Below are positions 1 to 6,036 of a stretch of 9,524 nucleotides of DNA, piece by piece. Below the pieces are notes generated by a model that was not told the DNA's origin, did not search any database, and saw only the letters and a list, made by a program, of their open reading frames with translations. Position 1 is the first letter of the stretch, and each line of letters starts with the position of its first letter. A program made the position numbers and the translations under genes. Where the stretch lies: assembly GCA_913030785.1 (NCBI GenBank), contig CAJWER010000100.1:1-9524 (forward strand). Reading direction: 5' to 3'. This DNA comes from an uncultured Chloroflexota bacterium (GTDB taxonomy: Bacteria; Chloroflexota; Dehalococcoidia; Lucifugimonadales; CAJWER01).

Positions 1-461
1 AGCGACACCGCATGGGGTATTTCGAGCTGTAGCATCAACACGTCTGCGTCATCGAGGGAACGCCGTGCAACTGCGAGCTGTCCGTCGTCGCGCTGCATAT
101 TGGCACCGAGTATTTGGACGATGTGGTTCTGTCGCTCGGCGTTCAGTAGGATCACGGCGATACCTGAAGAGTGCTCGCTGTCTGTGGCCACGCCTTTTAC
201 GTCTACACCGTATCCCTGTAGCTCCTCCAACAGGATCGGTCCGAATATATCACTCCCTATACGACCGATCATGCTGACCCGGCCTCCCATACGCGAGGCC
301 GCGACCGCTTGGTTGGCGCCCTTTCCGCCCGGAGCGGTGTAGAAAATGTCGCCGATCACCGTCTCTCCGGGGTTAGCGAGCCTAGGCGTAGTAGCGATCA
401 GGTCCATGTTAATGCCGCCCAACACCACGATTCTGGCTCGCCTGCCCACATCGACACTCAT
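1..461 (-). CDS. PfkB-family carbohydrate kinase (ribokinase-like), N-terminal half, cut by the left edge
   Basis: ATP-dependent sugar kinase of the ribokinase/PfkB family, which phosphorylates a sugar or nucleoside hydroxyl in the cytoplasm. The visible 153 residues start MSVDVGRRARIVVLGGINMD. This is the first Rossmann-like strand with the substrate-binding N-M-D (residues 18-20). The family signature GGKGANQA lies at 45-52, followed by ASRMGG and the IGRIGSDIFG segment (66-74). The LQLEIP stretch near 144-149 also fits PfkB. The C-terminal half, with the GAGD catalytic base and ATP site, lies beyond the window. The gene follows the HAD phosphatase after 17 bp and is probably translated from the same mRNA. 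No convincing Shine-Dalgarno precedes this ATG; a GGATGAG overlapping the upstream stop is about 20 nt away, so re-initiation is possible. Ribokinase is the best guess, but the sugar specificity is not resolved. Confidence 0.9.
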   Translation of the reverse strand, partial: MSVDVGRRARIVVLGGINMDLIATTPRLANPGETVIGDIFYTAPGGKGANQAVAASRMGGRVSMIGRIGSDIFGPILLEELQGYGVDVKGVATDSEHSSGIAVILLNAERQNHIVQILGANMQRDDGQLAVARRSLDDADVLMLQLEIPHAVS

Positions 462-478
462 ATCTGATTGGCTAGAAC

Positions 479-1288
479 TCATCCGATACGGCCCTCCTCC
501 AGCATCTGCTCAAGAACCTGTGCTGCCCCATCCTCGTCTAGAGGCGCCGCAACCATGTCTGCCGCCTCAAGCACCTCCGGCAGTGCGTCTCCCACCGCGA
601 CACCCAGCCCGGCCCAGCGCAGCATATCGACGTCGTTGTATCCGTTGCCAAATGCGATCGTCTGGCTCCGCCCTATGCGCAACTGATCACAGAGCCACTG
701 TAGCGCATTGTGCTTGCCACCCTCGGGGTGCAGAATTTCGCAAAATGTCGGCAGCGATCTGGTGATGTGCAACCTGGAGTCGAAGGTCGCCTTCAATCGC
801 GGCTCCAACTCGGCGATTTCTGACGGGTCCCCAACGGCAAATAGTCGCGAAGGACACATCTCGGCGACTTCAGACAGGTCATCTAGGACGTGAATCCTGC
901 CCTGGTTGCGTTCGTTGTAGCCTTCAGCCCATGGTGTCATCATGTTGACGTAGGCTTCGTCCCCTACCGAGGCGACTATTTCACTGCCCCAGTCCTCCAG
1001 AGCCTCGAGGGCCGCCAAAACCAAACCAGGCGTGAGGGGTCGATGCCAGAGGACCTCTCCAGTCTCGGGGTCGGCTACGTGGGCCCCTTGAAACGAGACA
1101 ATAGGAGACGTCAGACCAAGCCCCTCCGTGGACGCCAGAGCCGAGCGAAACATCCTCCCGGTCGCAACCGTGACCGTGGCCCCAGCCCGGCCAACGGCGT
1201 CGATCGCCGCTCGGGTCCGGTCGGAGATGCCATGCTCCTGGCTCCGAATAGTGCCGTCTATGTCCAATGCTACGAGCCGAAAGTCCAT
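479..1288 (-). CDS. Cof-type HAD-superfamily phosphatase (HAD-IIB)
   Basis: Predicted cytoplasmic Mg-dependent phosphatase of the Cof/HAD-IIB class, members of which dephosphorylate sugar phosphates and related metabolites. The protein is 269 aa, the normal length for the class. Motif I is DIDGT (D9 nucleophile, D11 acid/base). Motif II is ATGR (T43), followed by a long C2-type cap. K192 (GGKHNAL) is the motif III lysine. Motif IV reads FGNGYNDVDML (213-223), so the first usual Asp of GDxxND is Asn215, while D219 is retained. The reading frame is open 33 codons further upstream, but that extension resembles no HAD N-terminus. The ATG at 1288 puts motif I at the usual distance and has AGGGA a few bases upstream. 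Its pairing with a PfkB kinase 17 bp downstream suggests sugar-phosphate metabolism, which is inference. Confidence 0.9.
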   Translation of the reverse strand: MDFRLVALDIDGTIRSQEHGISDRTRAAIDAVGRAGATVTVATGRMFRSALASTEGLGLTSPIVSFQGAHVADPETGEVLWHRPLTPGLVLAALEALEDWGSEIVASVGDEAYVNMMTPWAEGYNERNQGRIHVLDDLSEVAEMCPSRLFAVGDPSEIAELEPRLKATFDSRLHITRSLPTFCEILHPEGGKHNALQWLCDQLRIGRSQTIAFGNGYNDVDMLRWAGLGVAVGDALPEVLEAADMVAAPLDEDGAAQVLEQMLEEGRIG

Positions 1289-1301
1289 CCAATCCCTGTA
1301 G

Positions 1302-1313
1302 TGTGATAATATC
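1302..1313. promoter_or_regulatory. Candidate divergent promoter core
   Basis: This AT-rich patch sits between the minus-strand HAD gene and the plus-strand 28-codon ORF. On the plus strand TGTGATAAT (1302-1310) is an extended -10 element, placing a start near 1317, about 25 nt before the ATG at 1342. On the minus strand the same bases read TATTAT (1311-1306), 5 of 6 to the -10 consensus, about 17 nt before the HAD start codon. No good -35 is visible for either direction. The assignment rests on motif match and position only. Confidence 0.4.
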
Positions 1314-1341
1314 TGCGTTCGTATCGCTGTAGGACAACCCC

Positions 1342-1428
1342 ATGAAACCATCCCCCAGACGGTTGCTGTGGATGATAATCGTGCCATTGGTGGCGGTTGT
1401 CATGGCCCTGGCCTACAGGGCCTCGTGA
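1342..1428 (+). CDS. Putative 28-aa single-pass membrane peptide
   Basis: A short ORF of 28 codons plus TGA. The peptide begins MKPSPRRLLW, continues through a hydrophobic run of about 15 residues (MIIVPLVAVVMALAY, 11-25) and ends RAS. The lysine and two arginines at the N-terminus, followed by one hydrophobic helix, are what a small inner-membrane protein with a cytoplasmic N-terminus would look like. AGGA lies 7 nt before the ATG, and an extended -10 lies about 30 bp upstream. It sits alone between the divergent HAD gene and the convergent DUF3500 gene. No family is recognised. A chance ORF of this length is quite possible, but the ribosome binding site, promoter and membrane-like composition together make it worth annotating. 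Confidence 0.4.
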   Translation: MKPSPRRLLWMIIVPLVAVVMALAYRAS

Positions 1429-1489
1429 CCCACAACCGGTTCATCCGGTCCTCGGGCCGTGCAATCCTCGATAGTCGTGAACGACCCCA

Positions 1490-2473
1490 TCAGGCGTGGT
1501 CCTCCCGGTAGTGTTCGGAAAGAAGGTCGCGGCCAAAATCGCCCTCGATATCCCGCCAAACCGAGTGAATGTGGTTAGCCATATCCTGGGTGTTGTCGTA
1601 CTCGATGAATAGACTTGGACCCTGGATGCGATAGTAGTGCCCTTGTCCTCGGTCGCGGCTACCAGCCCACCCGAACCGAACTGCATCCAGACCTTCCGTA
1701 TTCAGCCGCTCCAGGGCGTTCGCGGCAACGTCCGCGGGCTTACGTTCCAAATATACCTGGATCAGCGCCATGAGCTTGCCGCGCTGATCCCCGGACATCG
1801 CATTTGCCGGCAGCCCGGCCGCGCCACCGATTTCGACGCGAGGACTGGCGCGGCTGATGATGTCCGGTGGCGCCACCGGGTATAGGGTCGCCTGCTCAAG
1901 CTGCCCCGGGTCCAGACTGAGCACGAGATCCCTGCCAAGGTACTCCTCATCTTCCAGAATGCGGAGGCCCTTGCTAGGGCCGGAGGGCACCGAGGCCGGA
2001 TTTGCACCGAAGAACGACGGCGTTGGCGAAACAGCCTCGCCGTCAACGATGGCGTAGTTTAGCGACAGGTGGTGTCCCTCGACGCGCCAACCCCACGGCT
2101 CTTCGGTCCCCGGGGTCCCGAACACGGTGAAATAGTAAAGACCAGAGTCCCTGTCCCACCGCCCGACACCCACGCCAGCCTCGATGTATCCAAGGATCAC
2201 CTCATGATCAATGATCGACAGCGCCTTGCGGTAGCCGTCGTCGCTTAGGCCGCCGGCGATCATTGCCAGTGCTGCTTCGCGCTGCGAATCAGACATCACG
2301 CCCAGCGCGATGCCCTGTCGCGCCTTCGGGACATAGTGCCAGTTGTGCCGCTCGTCGGCGGCAAAATCGAAACTAGCCAGAGACCTCTGCTCGGGTGACA
2401 GCTTCGGCAATAACTGCGACGCTGCTGCAATCAAGACGTTCGCGGTTCGGGACGCGCTGTGAGTTCCGGACAT
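1490..2473 (-). CDS. DUF3500 domain-containing protein
   Basis: A 327-aa protein of the DUF3500 family, whose biochemical role is not established. The family hallmarks are in order. An N-terminal helical part runs LSPEQRSLASFDF (25-37) to ERHNWHYVP (41-49). A Trp/His-rich EPWGWRVEGHHLSLNY follows at 125-140. FFGANPA is at 154-160. The C-terminal block at 280-308 contains RIQGP, IEYDNTQ and ANHIHSVWRD. The clustered His134/135 and His301/303 with nearby acids could form a metal or catalytic site (inference). No signal peptide is evident, so a cytoplasmic location is likely. The ATG at 2473 is supported by AGGAG on the minus strand (2485-2481), 7 nt upstream. It is divergently oriented to the MOSC gene and converges on the 28-codon ORF. 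Confidence 0.9.
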   Translation of the reverse strand: MSGTHSASRTANVLIAAASQLLPKLSPEQRSLASFDFAADERHNWHYVPKARQGIALGVMSDSQREAALAMIAGGLSDDGYRKALSIIDHEVILGYIEAGVGVGRWDRDSGLYYFTVFGTPGTEEPWGWRVEGHHLSLNYAIVDGEAVSPTPSFFGANPASVPSGPSKGLRILEDEEYLGRDLVLSLDPGQLEQATLYPVAPPDIISRASPRVEIGGAAGLPANAMSGDQRGKLMALIQVYLERKPADVAANALERLNTEGLDAVRFGWAGSRDRGQGHYYRIQGPSLFIEYDNTQDMANHIHSVWRDIEGDFGRDLLSEHYREDHA

Positions 2474-2494
2474 CGTTTGGCTCCTATGCGGATA

Positions 2495-2510
2495 ACTCGG
2501 GCCGAGTATA
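2495..2510 (-). promoter_or_regulatory. Candidate DUF3500 promoter -10 overlapped by a palindrome
   Basis: Minus-strand TATACT (2510-2505) matches the -10 consensus at 5 of 6 and lies about 32 bp before the DUF3500 start codon. It overlaps a perfect inverted repeat ACTCGG-G-CCGAGT at 2495-2507, which would cover the -10 and transcription start, where a repressor could act. No clear -35 is seen. A second, looser inverted repeat, GCGGT...ACCGC (2546-2567), lies further up in the same divergent region. Function is inferred from position only. Confidence 0.35.
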
Positions 2511-2657
2511 ACACCCGGTGCTTGGCCCTTGTGGCTGAGCGTATCGCGGTGTAGATTACATTACCGCAGGCATCGTAAATTGCGCAGAGTCGCCTTTCTG
2601 CTCTTCGTGATTTATGCAGTGGACGTACAAATATGACCCGCAATACGGAGGTCTTGC

Positions 2658-3101
2658 ATGGCAACCACGACATCAGGCACTACGCTGTCATTGAACCTGA
2701 GCGGAGAGCACCGAAAGCTCTCCAAGATAGTCCAGAGCGCAAATTTCGTGGCTGGCCTGGGCATCGAAGGCGACCGCCACGCCACCGAACGCACGGAGCG
2801 CCAGGGCTACCAGGTCCTGATAGTGGACAACGAGACCCTTCAAAAACTCGATCTTGAGCCGGGTGTCATAAAGGAACAGGTGACCACGACTGGCATCGAT
2901 GTGGCGTCCCTGAAAGTCGGACAACAACTCGCCCTGGGCGACGAGGTCGTCATCGAAATATCAAAGGACGCGCCCCCGTGCTCGCGCATGGAGGAGATAC
3001 GGCAAGGGCTCCAGAGTGAGCTGGAGGGACGGCGCGGCATGCTGGCATCCATAGTAACCGGCGGCACCGTCAACGTAGGGGACGCCATCTGCCTCCTTTA
3101 G
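2658..3101 (+). CDS. Stand-alone MOSC-domain protein
   Basis: A 147-aa single-domain MOSC protein. The MOSC fold is the C-terminal domain of molybdenum cofactor sulfurases and also occurs alone, as in YiiM and mARC-type proteins that handle N-hydroxylated compounds. Visible hallmarks are the early GLGIEGDRHA (33-42), the strand QVLIVDNET (52-60), the helix-turn GVIKEQVTTTGID (69-81), the V-G-Q-Q-L-ALGDEVVIEIS barrel strand (87-102) and the conserved cysteine Cys108 in APPCSRMEE (105-113). This Cys is the presumed sulfur-carrier or Moco-contacting residue. The ATG has a strong SD, GGAGG at 2647-2651, 6 nt upstream. It diverges from DUF3500 and is followed within 10 bp by a hairpin repeat that probably ends its transcript. 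Its actual partner or substrate is unknown. Confidence 0.9.
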   Translation: MATTTSGTTLSLNLSGEHRKLSKIVQSANFVAGLGIEGDRHATERTERQGYQVLIVDNETLQKLDLEPGVIKEQVTTTGIDVASLKVGQQLALGDEVVIEISKDAPPCSRMEEIRQGLQSELEGRRGMLASIVTGGTVNVGDAICLL

Positions 3102-3107
3102 GGTACT

Positions 3108-3213
3108 GCGCACGCTATGTTGGGCAGGGCGAGGCACATCGGCGGTCCAACTGACTTAGGGGGTGTGCAGAGGGGCACAGCCCCTCTGCCGGGAGCCTGA
3201 GGGTGTCTTTCAG
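3108..3213 (+). repeat. Intergenic hairpin repeat, copy 1 (left)
   Basis: First of two related intergenic elements in the window, starting 7 bp after the MOSC stop. It opens with a block GCGCACGCTATGTTGGGC (3108-3125), shared with the second copy at 16 of 18 positions. A variable spacer follows, then a conserved hairpin region. Hairpin A is a perfect 10-bp stem, GCAGAGGGGC (3167-3176) with GCCCCTCTGC (3180-3189), and an ACA loop. Hairpin B pairs CTGAGGG (3197-3203) with CTTTCAG (3207-3213) around TGT, including two G-U pairs if transcribed. Elements of this shape are common between genes in GC-rich bacteria and often serve as transcript 3' ends. Confidence 0.8.
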
Positions 3214-3249
3214 ACAAAAAGGATACTTTTTTCTTCTTTTTTCTTTCTT
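3167..3249 (+). terminator. Probable transcription terminator after the MOSC gene
   Basis: The two tandem hairpins of the repeat (3167-3189 and 3197-3213) are followed by a small A/T hairpin, AAAAAG-GATA-CTTTTT (3216-3231). That arm opens an unbroken 24-nt pyrimidine tract (3226-3249), mostly T. In RNA this gives several stems followed by a U-rich tail, consistent with rho-independent termination of the MOSC transcript. The U-tract lies about 13 nt after hairpin B, further than in a textbook terminator, so the A/T hairpin may be the functional stem. Confidence 0.5.
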
Positions 3250-3252
3250 GAG

Positions 3253-3271
3253 AGGGGTTAGGCTAACCTGC
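3253..3271. promoter_or_regulatory. Candidate DtxR/IdeR-type iron-box operator
   Basis: The site contains a perfect palindrome GGTTAG-G-CTAACC (3256-3268). This equals the central 13 bases of the known DtxR/IdeR consensus TTAGGTTAGGCTAACCTAA; over all 19 positions I count 14 matches. TTGAGA at 3248-3253 is a 5-of-6 match to a -35 box and abuts the palindrome. A weak -10 (GCGAAT, 3270-3275) would place the operator in the promoter spacer, a common repressor arrangement. The site is about 105 bp upstream of the dehydrogenase start. DtxR-family control of the dehydrogenase/MFS block is inferred; no regulator gene is in the window. Confidence 0.5.
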
Positions 3272-3376
3272 GAATTGGTTCCTGTATCCAACGATCAACA
3301 ATCAACGCTACAATAATCCAGCAAACACGGGGCTGTTTGACCATTCGAGAACAACATACCCAAGCGAGGAACATAA

Positions 3377-4375
3377 ATGAACCGACTCATCGTTACGGGA
3401 CCCCGGCAGGTGAAGTTCGAGGATGTCCCGATCCCCGAGTGCCCCGACGACGGTCTGCTGATCCGTGCGATCGTTACCGCCATTAGCACTGGCACCGAGA
3501 TCCGCGTCTACCGCTGGATCCCCGTGGACCCCGAGGGGAAGTATCTCCACGGAGGTATGCTGTTTCCAGACGGACCCGCCGAGAATGGCTACTGCATGGT
3601 CGCCGAGGTCGTGCAGGTCGGCAAGGACGTGGAAGGCTTCTCGGAGGGTGAGCGTGTGTACTCGAGCGAGACCCACAAGGAGTACGCGGCCGTCGATCCC
3701 AGTTCGCTACTAAAACTCCCCGACGCCATCCCTACCGAGCATGCCGCGATGCTGAATGTTTTGGGTGTGGGCCACATCGCAGTGCGCACTGGCAAACCGG
3801 CTGTCGGTTCGAACGTGGCAATCCTTGGGATGGGAGTAATCGGACTTGCAGCTCTGGCCTATTGCAAGGCGTTCGGACTCCGTACAGCCGCCATCGACAT
3901 GAGCGAAACTCGCTTGGCCATCGCCAGGGAGCTAGGTGCGGACATCGCCGTCAGTCCTGCAGCACCGGATTTTCAGGCACAAATTGATGAGCTGTTCCCC
4001 GAGGGCGCGGACATTGCGATTGAAGCCGCCTCAACTTGGAAGGCTATCCAGACCGGCATGGACGTGGTTGGCAAGGACGGTCGGGTAGTAGTCATAGCAC
4101 GCCACACCGACATGCCCCACTACAACCTCGTCGGCCATCCATATCTGTCGAAGCGAATCACCCTCCACAACGCCATGGGCTACGAAGACGAAGGCCAGCG
4201 CTGGGACCGCGCCCACTGCATGGCCCTTACCATCGACATGCTGGCCACAGGCCGGATGGACATCGAGCCGATGCTCACCCACCGCATCAACTGGCGTGAG
4301 CTGCCCGACATCTATCACCGCCTCGACCAGGGCGATCTGGACATCGTAGGCGTCATCGTAGACTGGCGCAGCTGA
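3377..4375 (+). CDS. Medium-chain dehydrogenase/reductase (zinc-ADH family) without the usual catalytic zinc ligands
   Basis: NAD(P)-dependent oxidoreductase of the MDR superfamily, 332 aa, cytoplasmic. The N-terminal GroES-like domain (about 1-120) carries AISTGTEIRVY (35-45), where catalytic-zinc alcohol dehydrogenases have Cys. It has ENGYCMVAEVVQVG (69-82), where they usually have a GHE histidine. Both ligands are therefore replaced, and the four-Cys structural-zinc loop is absent. The Rossmann domain has ILGMGVIGLAAL (149-160) with the GxGxxG loop. D174 at the end of the second strand (AAIDMS) favours NAD over NADP. The start is fixed by GAGGA at 3366-3370, 6 nt before the ATG. An MFS gene follows after 119 bp. 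A palindromic operator lies upstream. It resembles the GTE-motif MDR proteins that act on carbonyl or threonine-like substrates, but the substrate is not identifiable. Confidence 0.9.
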   Translation: MNRLIVTGPRQVKFEDVPIPECPDDGLLIRAIVTAISTGTEIRVYRWIPVDPEGKYLHGGMLFPDGPAENGYCMVAEVVQVGKDVEGFSEGERVYSSETHKEYAAVDPSSLLKLPDAIPTEHAAMLNVLGVGHIAVRTGKPAVGSNVAILGMGVIGLAALAYCKAFGLRTAAIDMSETRLAIARELGADIAVSPAAPDFQAQIDELFPEGADIAIEAASTWKAIQTGMDVVGKDGRVVVIARHTDMPHYNLVGHPYLSKRITLHNAMGYEDEGQRWDRAHCMALTIDMLATGRMDIEPMLTHRINWRELPDIYHRLDQGDLDIVGVIVDWRS

Positions 4376-4397
4376 TAGGCAAAGGTCATGCCCCTTT

Positions 4398-4430
4398 GGC
4401 GATGTGTGAGTGGCATCCTCATACATCGCC
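4398..4430 (+). terminator. 13-bp intergenic stem-loop between the dehydrogenase and MFS genes
   Basis: GGCGATGTGTGAG (4398-4410) pairs with CTCATACATCGCC (4418-4430) around a 7-nt loop, TGGCATC. The single non-Watson-Crick position becomes a G-U pair in RNA. An overlapping weaker stem, CAAAGG/CCTTTG (4380-4398), could compete with it. There is no U-tract on the 3' side, so a classical terminator is unlikely. A processing site, a 3'-end stabiliser or an attenuator that lowers MFS expression is equally possible. Confidence 0.4.
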
Positions 4431-4494
4431 CTTAGATTGACTGAGGCGCGACTGCGGGCGTACACTTCCTCGAACGCCTTTTTCGACTTCGTAC

Positions 4495-5814
4495 GTGAAT
4501 AAGGATGGCTCGTTGGTCAAACTCCCCTCAGGTCCCGCCGACTCTAGCGTGGCGCAGCCCGCTGAGACGGTCGCGCCCGAACCGAAACGTCGTTTCTTCG
4601 GCATAGGGGGCACTACATTCGAGTCCCTGGCGATGCGAGACTTCCGGTGGCTTTTCGCAAGCTCAGTCACCTCGTTCATGGCCATGAACATGCAAATGTT
4701 CGCCAGGGTTTGGCTGGTTCTACGCCTCGCCAATGATTCACCCTTTGCCGTGGCCTATATTACCGGAGCCTTCGCCCTTCCGATGCTTCTCGTCTCGGCT
4801 GTTAGCGGGGCGTTGGCAGACCGCATCCCTCGTCGTCGGATGATGATCCTGGCGCAGACCGGGAATGCGGTTGTGGCCCTGGTAATAGGCATTCTCGACG
4901 CCACCAACCTGATCGCCATCCGGCACCTCTTCGGGTCGGGGATCCTCTCTGGCGCCATGATGGCTTTCAACATGCCCAGCAGGCAAGCGATCATCTCGGA
5001 GATAGTGCCCGAGGACAAGCTGATGAACGGCATCGCCCTACAGAGCTCTGGTATGAACATGACCAGAATAGCGGGTCCAGCGGCGGCGGGCTTCCTGATC
5101 ATACTGATCGACACGGCCGGGGTATTTTTTATTGTCTCAGCCCTGTACTTCGCCTCCGTACTAACGGTGGCGGTAATTGATGCTGGCAAGACAGCCAAGT
5201 CCCGATCAGAGAAGAGCGTCGTTGGTGACATTGGCGCCGGTTTCAAGTACGCCGCACGCGAGCCGATCCTACTCGGTCTTATCATCCTTGCCTTCATCCC
5301 GGTTCTTTTCGGGATGTCCTACCATGTACTGCTCCCCTCCTGGGCCCGGGAGGCCCTCAACGTAGGTCCGGAGGATCTCGGTGTCCTCTTGATGACCATG
5401 GGCATCGGTGCGTTGGCAGGCAGCCTCCTGGTCGCCAGCCTGAAGGGCTCGTCCAATCGCGGCATTCTGTTGTTGGGCAGCTGCATTACCTGGGGGATTG
5501 CCCTTGCGGTGTTCGCTCGGACCACCTCCTATATCGTTGCCCTGCCGCTGCTCCTGTTCGTGGGCCTGGCAAGCTCCGTTTTCATGTCCCTCAACATGAC
5601 CCTTCTCCAGGTCAAGGCATCCCCGGAGATGCGGGGACGGATCATGAGCATCGGGATGATGACGTTCGCCGTGATGCCCCTGAGCGCGTTGCCTTTCGGC
5701 GCTCTAGCCGAGCAGGTTGGAACGCCCCACGCACTCATGACAAGCGGCCTGCTGCTCATTGCCTTCACAGTCCTATTTGCAATCGCATACCCCCAATTCA
5801 GGAAAGTCACCTAA
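4495..5814 (+). CDS. MFS transporter, MFS_3/EntS-like exporter
   Basis: A 439-aa integral membrane protein of the major facilitator superfamily, resembling the MFS_3 group (PF05977) that includes the enterobactin exporter EntS. A soluble N-terminal tail of about 45 residues precedes FESLAMRDFRWLFASS (42-57), the usual start of the first helix in this group. The motif A equivalent is GALADRIPRRRMM (105-117) between helices 2 and 3. Other hallmarks are PSRQAIISEIVP (161-172), GPAAAGF (194-200), a charged central loop (230-247) and SPEMRGRIMS (376-385). About 12 hydrophobic segments are visible, so it appears full length. The GTG at 4495 has no clear SD. A TTG at 4513 has AAGGA 7 nt upstream and could be the real start. 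The cargo is unknown, and export rather than import is inferred from the family. Confidence 0.88.
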   Translation: MNKDGSLVKLPSGPADSSVAQPAETVAPEPKRRFFGIGGTTFESLAMRDFRWLFASSVTSFMAMNMQMFARVWLVLRLANDSPFAVAYITGAFALPMLLVSAVSGALADRIPRRRMMILAQTGNAVVALVIGILDATNLIAIRHLFGSGILSGAMMAFNMPSRQAIISEIVPEDKLMNGIALQSSGMNMTRIAGPAAAGFLIILIDTAGVFFIVSALYFASVLTVAVIDAGKTAKSRSEKSVVGDIGAGFKYAAREPILLGLIILAFIPVLFGMSYHVLLPSWAREALNVGPEDLGVLLMTMGIGALAGSLLVASLKGSSNRGILLLGSCITWGIALAVFARTTSYIVALPLLLFVGLASSVFMSLNMTLLQVKASPEMRGRIMSIGMMTFAVMPLSALPFGALAEQVGTPHALMTSGLLLIAFTVLFAIAYPQFRKVT

Positions 5815-5844
5815 GTGTTGGTGCTGTGCACTCTGAGTGGTGCT

Positions 5845-5936
5845 GCTCACGCTAAGTTGGGCGGTTCTTGGCCATTCCCTAGCGGGTGTGCAGAGGGGCG
5901 CACCCCCTATGCCGGGAGTCTGAGGGTGTCCCTCAG
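5845..5936 (+). repeat. Intergenic hairpin repeat, copy 2 (right), probable MFS transcript end
   Basis: Second copy of the element found after the MOSC gene, in the same orientation and again just downstream of a stop codon (31 bp). The leading block is GCTCACGCTAAGTTGGGC (5845-5862). The spacer is 14 bp shorter than in copy 1. Hairpin A, GCAGAGGGG (5890-5898) with CCCCTATGC (5904-5912), now contains a mismatch, and the adjoining C-G pair is also lost. Hairpin B, CTGAGGG (5920-5926) with CCCTCAG (5930-5936) around TGT, is a perfect 7-bp stem. No long U-tract follows. Role as the 3' end of the MFS transcript is inferred. Confidence 0.75.
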
Positions 5937-6011
5937 AAATAGTTATATTGTTTCTCTTGTTCCAAATGGTGATGGCGGCTCGTCGATAAATCGTCGGTGG
6001 CCTCCTATCTC

Positions 6012-6017
6012 TATAAT
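6012..6017 (+). promoter_or_regulatory. Candidate -10 box for the hydrolase operon
   Basis: A perfect TATAAT lies 20 bp before the 11-codon leader ORF and 52 bp before the hydrolase start. A start site about 7 nt downstream (near 6024) would leave the leader's GAGGAG almost at the 5' end of the mRNA. No convincing -35 is visible at the right spacing, so an activator or a different sigma context may be needed. The call rests on the hexamer and its position. Confidence 0.4.
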
Positions 6018-6036
6018 CATGATTGAGGAGACACTA

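Noticed and set aside
1289..1387. A 33-codon N-terminal extension of the HAD protein
   Set aside because: It has no homology to HAD proteins and covers the likely promoter. The ATG at 1288 gives the normal distance to motif I.
1435..1449. ACCGG-TTCAT-CCGGT inverted repeat between the 28-codon ORF and DUF3500
   Set aside because: A five-base stem without a T run is too weak to call a terminator.
4388..4435. A 15-codon ORF starting MPLWRC in the gap before the MFS gene
   Set aside because: The AAAGG is only 2 nt before the ATG, and the ORF runs through the 13-bp stem-loop; it is probably chance.
5815..6036. The upstream part of an 85-codon plus-strand frame ending at 6072
   Set aside because: It reads through the hairpin repeat and the promoter region and has no good start site. 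Only the last 11 codons have a ribosome binding site.
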